Shown here: piece by piece, positions 15,595 to 16,061 of the stretch
How positions within the stretch are numbered: position 1 is the first letter of the stretch
Layout of the letters: the number at the start of each line of letters is the position of its first letter
Assembly: GCA_023415895.1 (NCBI GenBank)
Contig: JAEZJA010000198.1
Coordinates: 1-16,061 of the forward strand
Length of the DNA stretch: 16,061 nucleotides
Direction: 5' to 3'
DNA from: Bacillota bacterium
GTDB lineage: Bacteria; Bacillota; Clostridia; Oscillospirales; Acutalibacteraceae
Translations under genes and position numbers: made by a program
Notes under the pieces: model-generated
What the model was told of the DNA's origin: nothing
Database searches by the model: none
What the model saw: the letters and a program-made list of their open reading frames with translations, nothing else

Positions 15595-15717
15595 GGTATA
15601 ACCTCCTTAAAATGTGTTCCGCTTGCCTTGCCGGACAGGCCATTCACTATATCCAGCTATAAACAGGTGGGCCAAACGGAGAGGAAAATTGATAAGTACT
15701 TTTCAATACGAAGATAT
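15595..15717 (-). other. Leader of the cps operon
   Basis: The predicted transcript begins near 15711, giving a leader of about 117 bases that ends in a strong AAGGAGGT. It contains a 20-bp near-palindrome at its start (15688-15707) and a weak GCCT/AGGC hairpin near 15625-15640. No open frame with a ribosome binding site is seen. Confidence 0.4.
15688..15707. promoter_or_regulatory. 20-bp near-perfect palindrome, candidate operator of the cps operon
   Basis: Plus strand ATTGATAAGTACTTTTCAAT is self-complementary except for one central-flank pair (T at 15693 against T at 15702). It covers about +4 to +23 of the cps transcript, a typical repressor site position. The cognate regulator is not in the window. 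Confidence 0.4.
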
Positions 15718-15744
15718 ATTATATCATAGAAAACTCTATGTGAA
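15718..15744 (-). promoter_or_regulatory. Probable promoter of the cpsC-cpsD-cpsB operon
   Basis: Minus strand TGATATAAT gives a perfect extended -10 (TATAAT at 15718-15723). TTCACA (15739-15744) may serve as -35 with a short 15-base spacer. The spacer holds an inverted repeat, CATAGA and TCTATG around a 4-base loop (15725-15740). Confidence 0.6.
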
Positions 15745-15818
15745 TATCTAAAAGTGTAAAAAAGAAGAAATTCCTTCATCAGCCACCATATTCCAACTTT
15801 TTATATAAACATTCATCG

Positions 15819-15844
15819 TTTTACAAAAGGGTATTATTGTAAAA
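15819..15844. promoter_or_regulatory. Inverted repeat TTTTACAA/TTGTAAAA between the divergent promoters
   Basis: Perfect 8-base arms (15819-15826 and 15837-15844) separated by 10 bases, 33 bp upstream of the -35 of the plus-strand gene. The spacing is compatible with a dimeric regulator. No known operator family was recognised. Confidence 0.3.
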
Positions 15845-15877
15845 AATGCAAATAAGTAATAAATCTTGCATATGTAC

Positions 15878-15906
15878 TTGATTTTTTCCATGGAAAGATA
15901 TATAAT
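15878..15906 (+). promoter_or_regulatory. Sigma-A promoter of the plus-strand secreted protein gene
   Basis: TTGATT (15878-15883), 17 bases, TATAAT (15901-15906). Transcription would begin near 15913, about 50 bases before the ATG. It is one of the best matches to consensus in the window, suggesting strong or readily activated expression. Confidence 0.7.
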
Positions 15907-15962
15907 ACCACACAGACGCATTTTGTTACATAGAAAAGAGCCGTAGAAAAGGAGAACTGTTT

Positions 15963-16061
15963 ATGAAAAAGATCGTAACATGTATGATCGGCGTTATCAT
16001 GGCCGCAGCCATGTGCTTTTGCGCATCGGCCGCCACGTTGGATACCAACGAGCAAAAGGTG
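15963..16061 (+). CDS. Secreted protein of unknown function (only the N-terminus is present)
   Basis: The 33 codons seen begin at ATG 15963, preceded by AAGGAGAA, and run off the right edge with no stop. The start MKKIV is followed by a hydrophobic, Ala/Met-rich core and ASA|ATLD, a good signal peptidase I site after residue 23. Three cysteines (7, 18, 20) lie within the signal, but none is placed as in a lipobox, so it is probably not a lipoprotein. The first mature residues, ATLDTNEQKV, do not let me name a family. It is divergent from the cps operon with its own near-consensus promoter, so it may be unrelated to it. Coding status is well supported; function is unknown. Confidence 0.75.
   Translation, partial: MKKIVTCMIGVIMAAAMCFCASAATLDTNEQKV

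Noticed and set aside
15834..16055. Minus-strand frame overlapping the secreted protein gene
   Set aside because: It crosses the -10 and leader of the plus-strand gene, lacks a ribosome binding site and shows no domain; the opposite strand has a clear signal peptide.
1..16061. CRISPR arrays, tRNA or rRNA genes, insertion sequences, prophage
   Set aside because: No regularly spaced repeats, no tRNA-like cloverleaf, no transposase or integrase frames; the non-coding gaps are short and accounted for by promoters, leaders and one terminator.

Overview
The window is a chromosomal segment of a Gram-positive Firmicute, most likely a member of the Clostridia (Oscillospiraceae/Ruminococcaceae-like; this is inference). 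The reasons are the gene content and order of its division and cell wall (dcw) cluster, AGGAGG-type ribosome binding sites, sigma-A type promoters, a split Gram-positive type tyrosine kinase pair (CpsC/CpsD) with a PHP-family phosphatase (CpsB), a PASTA-bearing class B penicillin-binding protein, and a MurE carrying the DNPR motif of meso-diaminopimelate-adding enzymes. Genes are moderately GC-rich and the gaps AT-rich.

Positions 1-13095 hold a dcw cluster read on the minus strand. In transcription order it is mraZ, rsmH, ftsL, a class B PBP (ftsI/spoVD type), murE, mraY, ftsW, murG, murA, ftsQ (divIB) and ftsZ, which is cut by the left edge. MurA makes the first committed UDP-muramyl precursor, MurE adds the third stem residue, MraY and MurG make lipid I and lipid II, and FtsW with the PBP polymerise and cross-link septal wall. 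FtsL and FtsQ scaffold that enzyme pair, FtsZ forms the ring, and MraZ is expected to control the operon. murB, murC, murD, murF and ftsA are absent from the stretch seen.

Positions 13332-15744 hold a second minus-strand operon, cpsC-cpsD-cpsB, a tyrosine-phosphorylation module controlling exopolysaccharide chain length or export. It ends at a clear intrinsic terminator (13332-13359). The right edge holds the start of a divergent plus-strand gene for a secreted protein, behind a near-consensus promoter.

The genes themselves are orthodox and I found no new multi-gene system. The interest lies in the non-coding gaps: (i) the mraZ leader, with a 10-bp phased array of GTGG boxes opposed by an inverted set, forming a 15-bp imperfect inverted repeat; (ii) a 14-bp element found in opposite orientations at the same distance from look-alike -10 boxes before ftsQ and ftsW; (iii) a 146-bp leader before the PBP gene with a 9-bp-arm hairpin and interleaved inverted repeats; (iv) a 20-bp near-perfect palindrome just downstream of the cps promoter.
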